Source of the DNA: Streptomyces sp. V4I2
Lineage (GTDB): Bacteria; Actinomycetota; Actinomycetes; Streptomycetales; Streptomycetaceae
Direction: 5' to 3'
Assembly (NCBI RefSeq): GCF_030817655.1
Contig: NZ_JAUSZM010000003.1
Location: 1,240,001 to 1,304,000, forward strand
DNA: 64,000 nt
Shown in pieces: positions 9,267-16,632 of this stretch; positions within the stretch are counted from its first letter, which is position 1; each line of letters opens with the position of its first letter. The notes beneath the pieces were generated by a model. That model was not told the DNA's origin and searched no databases. It saw nothing but the letters and a program-made list of their open reading frames with translations. The position numbers and the translations under genes were made by a program.

Positions 9267-9313
9267 ATTGCGCGGCCACGTCGGCACAGGCGTCAGCCGG
9301 ACACCGGCGCAAT
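9267..9313. promoter_or_regulatory. Shared island operator, copy B (ATTGCGCGG-N29-CGGCGCAAT)
   Basis: ATTGCGCGG (9267-9275) and CGGCGCAAT (9305-9313) are separated by exactly 29 bases, as in copy A; one base of the left arm differs. The 29-base spacers of A and B are unrelated, so the conservation is confined to the arms and their distance. It lies 117 bases from the MFS start and 74 from the monooxygenase start. Confidence 0.6.
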
Positions 9314-9386
9314 CACCAGCGCCGACTCCCGACACGCGGCGAAAACGATCTCCCGCTTCGATGGCGTAAAACCAAGGAGGTACGTC

Positions 9387-10706
9387 ATGACCCGCGACAA
9401 GCGCATCCATCTCGCATGGTTCCTCGGGCACGGCTTCGGGGTCAGCGACTGGCGCAGTCCGTGGCACGGCACGGGCGGGCATGACTGGATGCGCCCCGAC
9501 TTCCACCAGGACTTCGCACGTTCCCTGGAGCGGGCCTGCTTCGACTACCTGATCATCGAGGACAGCAGCTTCGTCTGCGACGCCTACGGCCAGTCGTCGG
9601 AGATCTACCTGAGCAACGCGATGACGGTGCCCAAGCACGATCCGGCGGTGCTCGCCTCGGTCATGCTGCTGGCGACGCGGCGCATCGGCATCGTCCCGAC
9701 GCTGACCGTGACGGAATACCCGCCGTTCCTGCTCGCCCGCCTCGTCGCCACACTGGACGGTCTCTCCGCCGGTCGCGCGGGGTGGAACATCGTTACCGGC
9801 AGCTCCGACCGGGCGGCCCAGAACTACGGCAAGGATGCCCAGCCGCCGCACGACCTGCGCTATGACATGGCGCAGGAGATGACGGACCTGGTGAAGCAGC
9901 TGTGGGGGTCGTGGGAGCCGGACTCGATCCCGGCCGACATCACCGCCGGGGTCTTCGCCGAACACACCAAGGTCAACCCGGTCGACTTCAGCGGCACGTA
10001 CTTCAAGTCCCGTGGTCCACTGAACACAGCCCCCTCCCCGCAGGGCCGGCCGGCCCTGATCCAGGCCGGTGGGTCGGCGCGCGGACGCGAGTTCGCCGCG
10101 CGCAACGCCGACAGCGTCATCGCCTCGGCCAATTCGCCGGAAATGATGAAGGAGTACCGCGACGACGTGCGGGCCCGCGCGGCGACCGCCGGACGCGACC
10201 CGGACGAGATCAAAGTCCTGTTCCTCATCACCCCTTACCTCGGCGAGACCACGGCCGAGGCACGCGACCGCAAGGCGCGGCACGACGACGAGGCGTGGCA
10301 GCACCCGGAGCGTGGGCTGGCCGGCATGGGGTTCATCACCGACATCGACTTCTCCGGCTACGACGTCGACACGCCGCTCGGGCAGCTCGAGACCTCGTTC
10401 AGCACCAACGGCCACCAGAGCTCTCTGGCGCTGCGACTCGGCAAGGGCGAGCGGGCGACGTTGCGTGAGGTCGCGGCCGGGGGGTACGCATTCGAGCCGG
10501 TCGGCACCCCCGCCGAGGTCGCCGACCAGGTGGACGCCGTCATGGCGGAGGTCGGCGGCGACGGGCTGTTGTTCAACGTCAACCCGCTCAACCGCCGCAC
10601 CATCGCCGAGATCGCCGACGGGCTGGTTCCCGAACTCCAGGCCCGCGGCCTGTCCCGCACCCGCTACGACCACCCGCACCTGCGAGGCAACCTGCGCGCC
10701 TTCTAG
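9387..10706 (+). CDS. FMN-dependent LLM monooxygenase, NtaA/SnaA/DszA type (copy 2)
   Basis: 439 aa. Motifs: IHLAWFLGHGFG, YLIIEDSSFV, GWNIVTGSSDRAAQNYG and KSRGPLNTAPSPQGRPALI. Closest in these motifs to copy 1 (both SSDRAAQNYGxDAQP), and unlike copies 3 and 4. ATG at 9387 with AAGGAGG seven bases upstream. Requires reduced FMN from the reductases at 6090-7075. The TAG stop sits exactly at the left end of the MITE-like insertion, so the element supplies the base after TA in the stop codon. Divergent from an MFS transporter. Substrate unknown. Confidence 0.95.
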   Translation: MTRDKRIHLAWFLGHGFGVSDWRSPWHGTGGHDWMRPDFHQDFARSLERACFDYLIIEDSSFVCDAYGQSSEIYLSNAMTVPKHDPAVLASVMLLATRRIGIVPTLTVTEYPPFLLARLVATLDGLSAGRAGWNIVTGSSDRAAQNYGKDAQPPHDLRYDMAQEMTDLVKQLWGSWEPDSIPADITAGVFAEHTKVNPVDFSGTYFKSRGPLNTAPSPQGRPALIQAGGSARGREFAARNADSVIASANSPEMMKEYRDDVRARAATAGRDPDEIKVLFLITPYLGETTAEARDRKARHDDEAWQHPERGLAGMGFITDIDFSGYDVDTPLGQLETSFSTNGHQSSLALRLGKGERATLREVAAGGYAFEPVGTPAEVADQVDAVMAEVGGDGLLFNVNPLNRRTIAEIADGLVPELQARGLSRTRYDHPHLRGNLRAF

Positions 10707-10958
10707 GGCCTGTCCGGCGGTTCAGGGCGCAGCGAAGCAAGGCGCCCAATCAGCACCGGTGAGCGGGGCGAACGGGGCTGCCCCCGCGCGAGGTTGTTCG
10801 AGCGTGGGCGAGCGTCCGGCTGCAAGGCGGAGGAGGGAGTCGACGCGATGGGGCCCCCGCTCGAGCGAAGTCGAGAGTGAGGGAGTCGGTGACCGACGAC
10901 AACGCCGGAGATGGGAGTGCCAAGCCCCGCGTCTGTGGCATGATCCGCCGGACAGGCC
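10706..10958. mobile_element. MITE-like element with 18-bp terminal inverted repeats, TA target duplication
   Basis: About 253 bases with no coding gene. The left end GGCCTGTCCGGCGGTTCA (10707-10724) matches the complement of the right end (10941-10958) at all but one of 18 positions. TA dinucleotides flank both ends, as for IS630/Tc1-mariner-type insertions. Removing one TA and the element joins TTCTAAGCC: the rightward gene would end TAA and the leftward gene TAG on the same TA. So it inserted into a TA shared by two convergent stop codons without changing either protein. I have the impression this is a common Streptomyces repeat, not verified. Confidence 0.7.
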
Positions 10959-12001
10959 TAAGCCGGCAGCCGGGCGAGCAGTTCGTAGGACCGCAGCCGG
11001 GCGGTGTGATCGCCCACGAAGTCGCAGATCATCAGCTCCTCCGCTCCGCTCTCGGCGCGGATCAGCGCGAGCTGCTCCCATATCCGCTCCGGTGCCCCGG
11101 ACAGGTGGCGTGGCCACTGCCCCGGTTTGACGGCCACCGGTGCCGGAACGTGGCCGAGCTCGGCGAGGGCCCGCTGCGGGGTCGGCAAGGGCAGGTCGGC
11201 GGCGGGGTCGCGGTCCGCGACACGGCGGGCGTGCAGTTCGGCGCCCGCGCGCAGCAGGTCGGCCTCTTCGTCGGTCGGCGCGCAGACCGCGCTGACGGCG
11301 AGCATCGCGTACGGCACCGCCTCGCCGGAAGACGGGCGGAACGCCGAGCGGTAGATCGACAGGACCGACGGCGCGTCCAGCGGATTGAGGAACGCGGCGA
11401 AGCAGTACCGCATCCCGAGCCGGCCGGCCAGGACGGCGCTCTCGGCACTGGACCCGAGCAGCCATGGCTGTGGCCCGCCCGCGACGCCGGGTGAGAGCGG
11501 ATACGCGGCATAAGGATGCTCCGGCGGGAAGTCGTGCGAGAGCCACGCCAGCAGCTCGACCAACTGCTCCCGATACGCCATCAGCGAGGTGGTCGCGGCC
11601 AGCGCGGCGAACATGGGGTCGTCGTCGTAATCATCCGCGCCACCCAGGGCCGCCTCCACCGGCGGCGGGCTGCTGCCCCGCCCCATGCCCAGGTCGATGC
11701 GGCCGGGGAACAGGGAGTGCAGTACGCGGAAGATGTCGGCCACTTTGTACGGACGGTACTTGTCGATCAGCACCGCCCCCGAGCCGACGCGGATCCGCGA
11801 GGTCAGCGTGGCCAGATGCGCGATCAGCACCTCGGGTGCCGACCCCGCGTTGCGGTGGCCGATGCCGTGGTGCTCGGCGAGCCAGTACCGTTCGTACCCC
11901 GCTCGCTCAGCGATCGAGATCAGCTCCGCGCTCTGCCGGAAGGCATCCGTGCCCGTCCCGCCGGGCGGGACGGGCGAGATGTCCAGGATCGAGTAACGCA
12001 C
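10958..12001 (-). CDS. LLM flavin-dependent oxidoreductase, MsnO8 type
   Basis: 347 aa, the shorter luciferase-like class. Motifs: RYSILDISPVPPGGT at the N-terminus, YWLAEHHG, GSGAVLIDKYRPYKVADIFR, LFPGRIDLGMGRG, and PWLLGSSAESAVLAGRLGM. Distinct from the four NtaA-type copies. GTG start at 12001 lies one base after the TGA of the upstream monooxygenase, so the three leftward genes 14613-10958 are one operon. The stop TAG adjoins the MITE right end. Members of this class have no reliably assigned substrate; here it may act on a later step of the same pathway. Confidence 0.92.
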   Translation of the reverse strand: MRYSILDISPVPPGGTGTDAFRQSAELISIAERAGYERYWLAEHHGIGHRNAGSAPEVLIAHLATLTSRIRVGSGAVLIDKYRPYKVADIFRVLHSLFPGRIDLGMGRGSSPPPVEAALGGADDYDDDPMFAALAATTSLMAYREQLVELLAWLSHDFPPEHPYAAYPLSPGVAGGPQPWLLGSSAESAVLAGRLGMRYCFAAFLNPLDAPSVLSIYRSAFRPSSGEAVPYAMLAVSAVCAPTDEEADLLRAGAELHARRVADRDPAADLPLPTPQRALAELGHVPAPVAVKPGQWPRHLSGAPERIWEQLALIRAESGAEELMICDFVGDHTARLRSYELLARLPA

Positions 12002-12002
12002 A

Positions 12003-13313
12003 TCAGAACTCGCGCAATGTGTCGCGCAGGTGCGAAGCCGTGTACTGGGTGCGGGTCAGCCCGCGACGCTGCAGGGCGGGGATGAGCCCTTCGCAGATCT
12101 CGGTGATGTACTGCTTGCTGACTCGCATGTACGGGGCGCTGATCAGGAAGCCGTCTCCGCCGCCCATCGCTTCGTTGGCCTCCCCCATCTTCTCGGCGAC
12201 CTGATCGGGCGTGCCGACCAGTTCGATGGAGTCCGATGTCCCGCCGTTGTCGAGGACGAGCTGACGCAGCGTCTTGTTGCTGCCCCACTGGGCGAACTTG
12301 TCCAGCGAGCCTCGCTCACCGTTGGTCTCCAGACGAGGGAGCGGCTTGTCGAGATCGAACTGGGAGAAGTCGATGTCGGTGACGGACGACAGGCCGGCCA
12401 GCGACTGCATGATCGCGTCGGGATCGGCGTCCATGCGCTGCTTCTTCGCACGCGCTTCCTCCTCGGTAGCGCCGAGGACGGGGCCGATCACGAACAGCAC
12501 CTTGATGTCATCGGGGTTGCGGCCCTGCGCCGCGGCCCGGGCCCGCACGTCGTCCCGGTACGACTTCATTCCCTCCACCCCGTTGGCCACGGCGATGATC
12601 GAGTCGGCGGACTCGGCGGCGAACTGCCTGCCGCGCGGCGACCCGCCCGCCTGGACGAAGACCGGACGGCCCTGCGGCGAGCGCACCGTGTTCAGCGGGC
12701 CGCGGGACTTGTAGTACGTGCCGGAGAAGTTGATGGGGCGGACCTTCTTGAAGTCCGCGTATGTGTTGGTCTCCCGGTCGCGGACCACCGCGTCCGGCTC
12801 CCACGAGTCCCAGAGCTTGCACACCAGGTCGACGTACTCATCCGCTTTGTCGTAGCGCAGGTCGTGCTCGGTGAGCTTGTCCATGCCGAAGTTCTGCGCC
12901 GAGCCGTCCTCGCCCGAGGTGACGATGTTCCAGCCGAAGCGCCCCTCGGCGATGCTGTCCAGCGTCGAGCAGAGCCGGGCGAGCATGAAGGGCGGGTAGA
13001 AGGTCGTCGACATCGTCGCGACCACGCCCATCTTGCTGGTGGCCGCCGCCATGATGGCGGCCAGCGGCGCCGGGTCGCCCTTGGGCGCCATGCTGGCGTA
13101 CTTCAGGTACGCCTCGGAGGTGCCACCGTACGCCTCGGACACCATGAGGGTGTCCTCGATCATGATGTAGTCGAAGCAGGCCTGCTCCATCGCCTGGGCC
13201 ATCTCGATGTAGAACTTCCCGTTCCAGGGCATGCCGTCGTTCCCGAACGGCGTGTTCCACTCGTTCGTCGTGAAGTTCATGAACCAGCCCATGTGGAACT
13301 GCTTGCCGGCCAT
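12003..13313 (-). CDS. FMN-dependent LLM monooxygenase, NtaA/SnaA/DszA type (copy 3)
   Basis: 436 aa. Motifs: FHMGWFMNFTTNEW, YIMIEDTLMVSEAYGG, GWNIVTSGEDGSAQNFG and KSRGPLNTVRSPQGRPVFV, then QAGGSPRGRQFAAESADSII. The SGED..AQNFGxDKL variant pairs it with copy 4 and separates it from copies 1 and 2. ATG start at 13313 is one base after the stop of copy 4. Middle gene of a three-monooxygenase operon. Needs FMNH2 supplied in trans. Substrate unknown. Confidence 0.95.
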   Translation of the reverse strand: MAGKQFHMGWFMNFTTNEWNTPFGNDGMPWNGKFYIEMAQAMEQACFDYIMIEDTLMVSEAYGGTSEAYLKYASMAPKGDPAPLAAIMAAATSKMGVVATMSTTFYPPFMLARLCSTLDSIAEGRFGWNIVTSGEDGSAQNFGMDKLTEHDLRYDKADEYVDLVCKLWDSWEPDAVVRDRETNTYADFKKVRPINFSGTYYKSRGPLNTVRSPQGRPVFVQAGGSPRGRQFAAESADSIIAVANGVEGMKSYRDDVRARAAAQGRNPDDIKVLFVIGPVLGATEEEARAKKQRMDADPDAIMQSLAGLSSVTDIDFSQFDLDKPLPRLETNGERGSLDKFAQWGSNKTLRQLVLDNGGTSDSIELVGTPDQVAEKMGEANEAMGGGDGFLISAPYMRVSKQYITEICEGLIPALQRRGLTRTQYTASHLRDTLREF

Positions 13314-13314
13314 G

Positions 13315-14613
13315 TCAGAACTCCCGCAGGTGATCGCGCAGCATGGTGGTCGTGTACTCCTGCCGAGTGCGGCCCATCTTCTGCAACGCGGGTATCAGTC
13401 CGTCGGTGATCTCGGTGACGTAGCGCCGGTTGAGCCGCATCACCGGGCTGGTGATGAGGAACCCGTCACCACCGACCTCGTCCATCACCGCGGCCATCTC
13501 CGCGGCGACCTCCTCGGGCGTGCCGGTGAACTGGACGTTGCCGCTCAGGCCGCTGCCGGTGACCAGCTCGCGCAGCGTCTTGTCCTTGCCGCGGGAGATG
13601 AAGCTGTTCAGCGCGCCGCGTTCGCCGTTCGTCCACACTTCCGGCAGCGGCTTGTCGAGGTCGAACTGAGCGAAGTCGATCTCGGTGATGGACGAGATTT
13701 CGGCCAGCATGTACTCGATGTAGCGCGGGTCGTTGAACCACCGCTCCCGCTTGGCCAGCGCCTCCTCCCTCGTGTCGGCGACGATCGGGGCGACGATGTA
13801 GAGCACCTTGCAGTGCGCGGGGTCGCGGCCATGGGCGCGCATCCGGGCGTGGATGTCGTCGCGGTAGGCCTTCATCGCCTCGACGCCGTCCGAGGGGGCG
13901 ACGATCGTGTCGGCGTGCTGGGCCGCGAGCTCGCGCCCCGGCGGTGACGCGCCGGCCTGGGCGATCGAGGGGCGGTGCTGCGGGGACGGTGCGGTGTTCA
14001 GCGGCCCTCGGGACCTGAAGTACTTTCCTTCGAAGTCGATCGTGTGGACCTTGGTGTGGTCGGCGTACGTACCGGTCGCGTAGTCGCGCACGATCGCGTC
14101 CGGCTCCCATGACTCCCAGAGCCTGCTGACAAGCTCGAGGTACTCGCTGGCACGGACGTAGCGCTCGTCGTGCTCGTAGAGCTTGTCGAGGCCGAAGTTC
14201 TGCGCGGCCCGGTCCTCGCCCGACGTCACGACGTTCCAGCCGAACCGTCCCTTGGTGATGTGGTCGATGGTGCTGGACAGCCGGGCCAGCAGGAACGGTG
14301 GGTAGAAGCTGGTTGACATCGTCGGGATGACGCCCAGGCGAGTCGTGGCATTGCCCATCAGCAGGGCGAGCGGAACCGGGTCGTGCTTGGGGTTCACCCC
14401 GTGCTTGAGGTCGTGCTCCATCGTGCCGCCGAAAGCCGTCGACACCATCAGCTTGTCCTCGATCAGCACGTAATCGAACTTGGCCCGCTCCAGGTCCTTG
14501 GCCATCTCGACGTAGAAGTCACCGGTGAAGTCCCGTCCGCCGTCGCCCCAGTTCCCGTTCCATTCGTCCGCGACGAAGTTCAGAAACCACCCCAGATGAA
14601 ACTTACCCGCCAT
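13315..14613 (-). CDS. FMN-dependent LLM monooxygenase, NtaA/SnaA/DszA type (copy 4)
   Basis: 432 aa, first gene of the leftward monooxygenase operon. Motifs: FHLGWFLNFVADEW, YVLIEDKLMVSTAFGG, GWNVVTSGEDRAAQNFG and RSRGPLNTAPSPQHRPSIA. Start ATG at 14613 is chosen because GAGAGGAAGG precedes it and FHLGWF follows within five residues, matching its paralogues; a start 27 bases upstream is possible. Paralogue of copy 3; the adjacent pair probably arose by duplication. Confidence 0.94.
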   Translation of the reverse strand: MAGKFHLGWFLNFVADEWNGNWGDGGRDFTGDFYVEMAKDLERAKFDYVLIEDKLMVSTAFGGTMEHDLKHGVNPKHDPVPLALLMGNATTRLGVIPTMSTSFYPPFLLARLSSTIDHITKGRFGWNVVTSGEDRAAQNFGLDKLYEHDERYVRASEYLELVSRLWESWEPDAIVRDYATGTYADHTKVHTIDFEGKYFRSRGPLNTAPSPQHRPSIAQAGASPPGRELAAQHADTIVAPSDGVEAMKAYRDDIHARMRAHGRDPAHCKVLYIVAPIVADTREEALAKRERWFNDPRYIEYMLAEISSITEIDFAQFDLDKPLPEVWTNGERGALNSFISRGKDKTLRELVTGSGLSGNVQFTGTPEEVAAEMAAVMDEVGGDGFLITSPVMRLNRRYVTEITDGLIPALQKMGRTRQEYTTTMLRDHLREF

Positions 14614-14667
14614 GCCGTGCCTTCCTCTCGATGTGCTCATATCGAGAGGACCAGCGGGCGGTTACCT

Positions 14668-14702
14668 CGCAATGTCTGCCCGGTACCCCCGGCATTGCGC
14701 TG
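14668..14702. promoter_or_regulatory. Variant island operator (CGCAAT ... ATTGCGCTG)
   Basis: CGCAATG at 14668-14674 and CATTGCG at 14693-14699 form a perfect inverted repeat 81 bases upstream of the monooxygenase start at 14613. The arms use the same ATTGCGC core as copies A and B but face the opposite way, so this is a variant arrangement or one functional half-site. Confidence 0.4.
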
Positions 14703-14847
14703 CCGGAACCACGATAGAACTCAAGCCTGGACACTCTGCTCACAGCTCCTCGGCCGCGCGTCACGGCGCTGTGGGGTCGGCCATCACCCGTTGTCGGACA
14801 GTGGCCGTCACTGTCGATGGCCGCCGATCTGGTCGAAGGCCCAGATC

Positions 14848-15010
14848 AGGGCGTCAGCTCCTGAGCGACCCCGCACAGGTTCGCGTAGTGCGCGTCGAAT
14901 TGGGCCGGTCCAGGAGCGCCCATATCAGCTCGCCCTCGACCCGGCGACAGGCTGACTCGCCTCCTCCGCACCTCCACAGGGCCGAGGACGGCCACCTGAC
15001 CGACCTCTCT
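14848..15010 (-). pseudogene. Remnant of a SARP/AfsR-type regulator N-terminus
   Basis: On the minus strand one frame reads GQVAVLGPVEVRRRRVSLSP, very like the first strand of SARP/BTAD regulators (usually M.F.VLGPVEV... followed by G.R.RALLALLL). The continuation, ELIWALLDRPNSTRT, resembles their next helix but lies in a different frame, so the fragment is frameshifted and quickly ends. No DNA-binding gene follows. It may be the dead local regulator of the island. Identification rests on about 35 residues. Confidence 0.35.
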
Positions 15011-15158
15011 CGTAGAGGCTCCGGTGAAGCCGTCATGGTGCTCTCACGCACCCCCGCACGCAGAACTATGGTGCCCCACCACATGTGCCGCTGTTCTGCG
15101 GATTCCTACGGTATGGCGACACGAACACGTCCCCGCCAACCGCCAGGAAGTGGTACCG

Positions 15159-16544
15159 ATGTCCTCCCCCGCGACCGCTCCCCCACCCCCCGCCAGCCTC
15201 AAGCGCATCGTCGCCGCCAGCCTCATCGGCACCACCATCGAGTGGTACGACTTCTTCCTCTACGGTTCCGCCGCCGCCCTTGTCTTCAACAAGCTGTTCT
15301 TTCCCGGCTCCGATCCCCTCGTCGGCACTCTCCTCTCCTTCCTGACCTACGCCGTCGGATTTGCCGCACGTCCGCTCGGCGCGCTCGTCTTCGGGCACTA
15401 CGGCGACCGGCTCGGGCGCAAGAAGCTGCTGGTGCTGAGCCTGTTGCTGATGGGCGGGGCGACCTTCGCGATCGGCCTGCTGCCCACGCACGCGACGATC
15501 GGAACGGCCGCTCCGGTGCTGCTGACCGTGCTGCGTCTGGTGCAGGGCTTCGCACTGGGCGGCGAGTGGGGCGGGGCGGTGCTGCTGGTGTCCGAGCACG
15601 GGGACGCGCGCCGCCGCGGCTTCTGGGCGTCGTGGCCACAGACCGGGGCGCCCGCGGGGCAGCTCCTCGCGACCGGGGTGCTGTCCCTGCTGACCGCGGT
15701 TCTGTCGGACGCCGCATTCGGCAGCTGGGGCTGGCGGATTCCGTTCCTGCTGTCCGGTGTGCTGGTGATCGTCGGTTTGTGGATTCGTCTGTCTGTCGAT
15801 GAATCGCCGGTCTTCAAGCAGGCGTTGGCACAGGCCGAGGCCCGCAAGGCGGCACGCCCCGGTGACGTCGAGAAGCTGCCGCTCGTCGCCGTGCTGCGCC
15901 ACCACTGGCGGGACGTCCTGGTAGCGATGGGCGCACGCATGGCGGAGAACATCAGCTACTACGTGATCACCGCGTTCATCCTCGTCTACGCCACCACCTC
16001 GGCCGGCGTCTCCAAGCAGACCGCGCTCAACTCGGTACTCATCGCCTCGGCCGTGCACTTCGCCGTCATCCCGGGCTGGGGCGCGCTGTCGGACCGGATC
16101 GGCCGCCGCCCCGTGTATCTGCTGGGCGCGGTCGGTGTAGGCCTGTGGATGTTCCCGTTCTTCTCACTGATCGACACCGGCGGCTTCGGCAACATGATCC
16201 TCGCGGTGACCGTGGGCCTGGTGCTGCACGGCGCGATGTACGCGCCCCAGGCCGCCTTCTTCTCCGAGATGTTCGCGACCCGGATGCGCTACTCCGGCGC
16301 CTCCATCGGCGCCCAGTTCGCCTCGGTCGCGGCAGGTGCCCCCGCACCGCTGATCGCCACGGCGCTGCTGTCCGACTACGGGAGTTCCACACCCATCGCG
16401 CTGTACGTCATCGGCGCGGCCGTCCTGACGGTCATCGCCGTGGGAGTAGCCAAGGAGACCCGCCACCGGGACCTGGCCGAGGTCGATCCCCCGGCCGACG
16501 CGGAGCCCGCATCGGCCCGGACCGCGGACGCCCGTACGGTCTGA
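15159..16544 (+). CDS. MHS-family (metabolite:H+ symporter) MFS transporter
   Basis: 461 aa with 12 membrane segments. GTTIEWYDFFLYGSAAALVF at the N-terminus, FGHYGDRLGRKKLLV in loop 2/3 and QGFALGGEWGGAVLL are the signature of the MHS branch (ShiA, ProP, KgtP relatives) that import organic acids or osmolytes with protons. ATG at 15159 is preceded by CAGGAAG. The frame is open upstream but lacks a ribosome site. It is convergent with a PucR regulator and close to 3-hydroxybutyrate dehydrogenase, so a short hydroxy- or keto-acid substrate is plausible. Confidence 0.92.
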   Translation: MSSPATAPPPPASLKRIVAASLIGTTIEWYDFFLYGSAAALVFNKLFFPGSDPLVGTLLSFLTYAVGFAARPLGALVFGHYGDRLGRKKLLVLSLLLMGGATFAIGLLPTHATIGTAAPVLLTVLRLVQGFALGGEWGGAVLLVSEHGDARRRGFWASWPQTGAPAGQLLATGVLSLLTAVLSDAAFGSWGWRIPFLLSGVLVIVGLWIRLSVDESPVFKQALAQAEARKAARPGDVEKLPLVAVLRHHWRDVLVAMGARMAENISYYVITAFILVYATTSAGVSKQTALNSVLIASAVHFAVIPGWGALSDRIGRRPVYLLGAVGVGLWMFPFFSLIDTGGFGNMILAVTVGLVLHGAMYAPQAAFFSEMFATRMRYSGASIGAQFASVAAGAPAPLIATALLSDYGSSTPIALYVIGAAVLTVIAVGVAKETRHRDLAEVDPPADAEPASARTADARTV

Positions 16545-16560
16545 CCCCCTCCGGAACCGG

Positions 16561-16586
16561 CCCCCGTACGTCCGTGCGTACGGGGG
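16561..16586. terminator. Bidirectional terminator hairpin
   Basis: CCCCCGTACG (16561-16570) and CGTACGGGGG (16577-16586) form a perfect 10-bp stem with a six-base loop. It sits between the convergent ends of the transporter (16544) and the PucR gene (16621). Confidence 0.8.
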
Positions 16587-16632
16587 TCAGTGGTGTGCGG
16601 GGGTGAGTGGTATGCCGGGGTCAGTGGTGTGC
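16582..16632. repeat. Three 17-bp direct repeats
   Basis: Three adjacent copies of GGGGGTCAGTGGTGTGC-like units at 16582-16598, 16599-16615 and 16616-16632, differing at one to three positions. The first overlaps the terminator stem and the last encodes the C-terminal residues and stop of the PucR regulator, so they look like recent slippage duplications. Confidence 0.7.

Larger units (their letters stand above)
14614..15158. other. Divergent intergenic region with half-sites and a regulator remnant
   Basis: 545 bases between the monooxygenase operon and the MHS transporter, with no intact gene. It contains CGCAAT (14668-14673) and ATTGCGCTG (14694-14702), related to the island operator arms but in inverted order and closer together, and a frameshifted SARP-like fragment at about 14850-15010. 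Promoters for both flanking genes must lie here. Confidence 0.5.

Noticed and set aside
14854..15084. A 76-aa leftward gene in the divergent gap
   Set aside because: No ribosome site and low-complexity translation; the only protein-like signal there is the SARP fragment spread over two frames.
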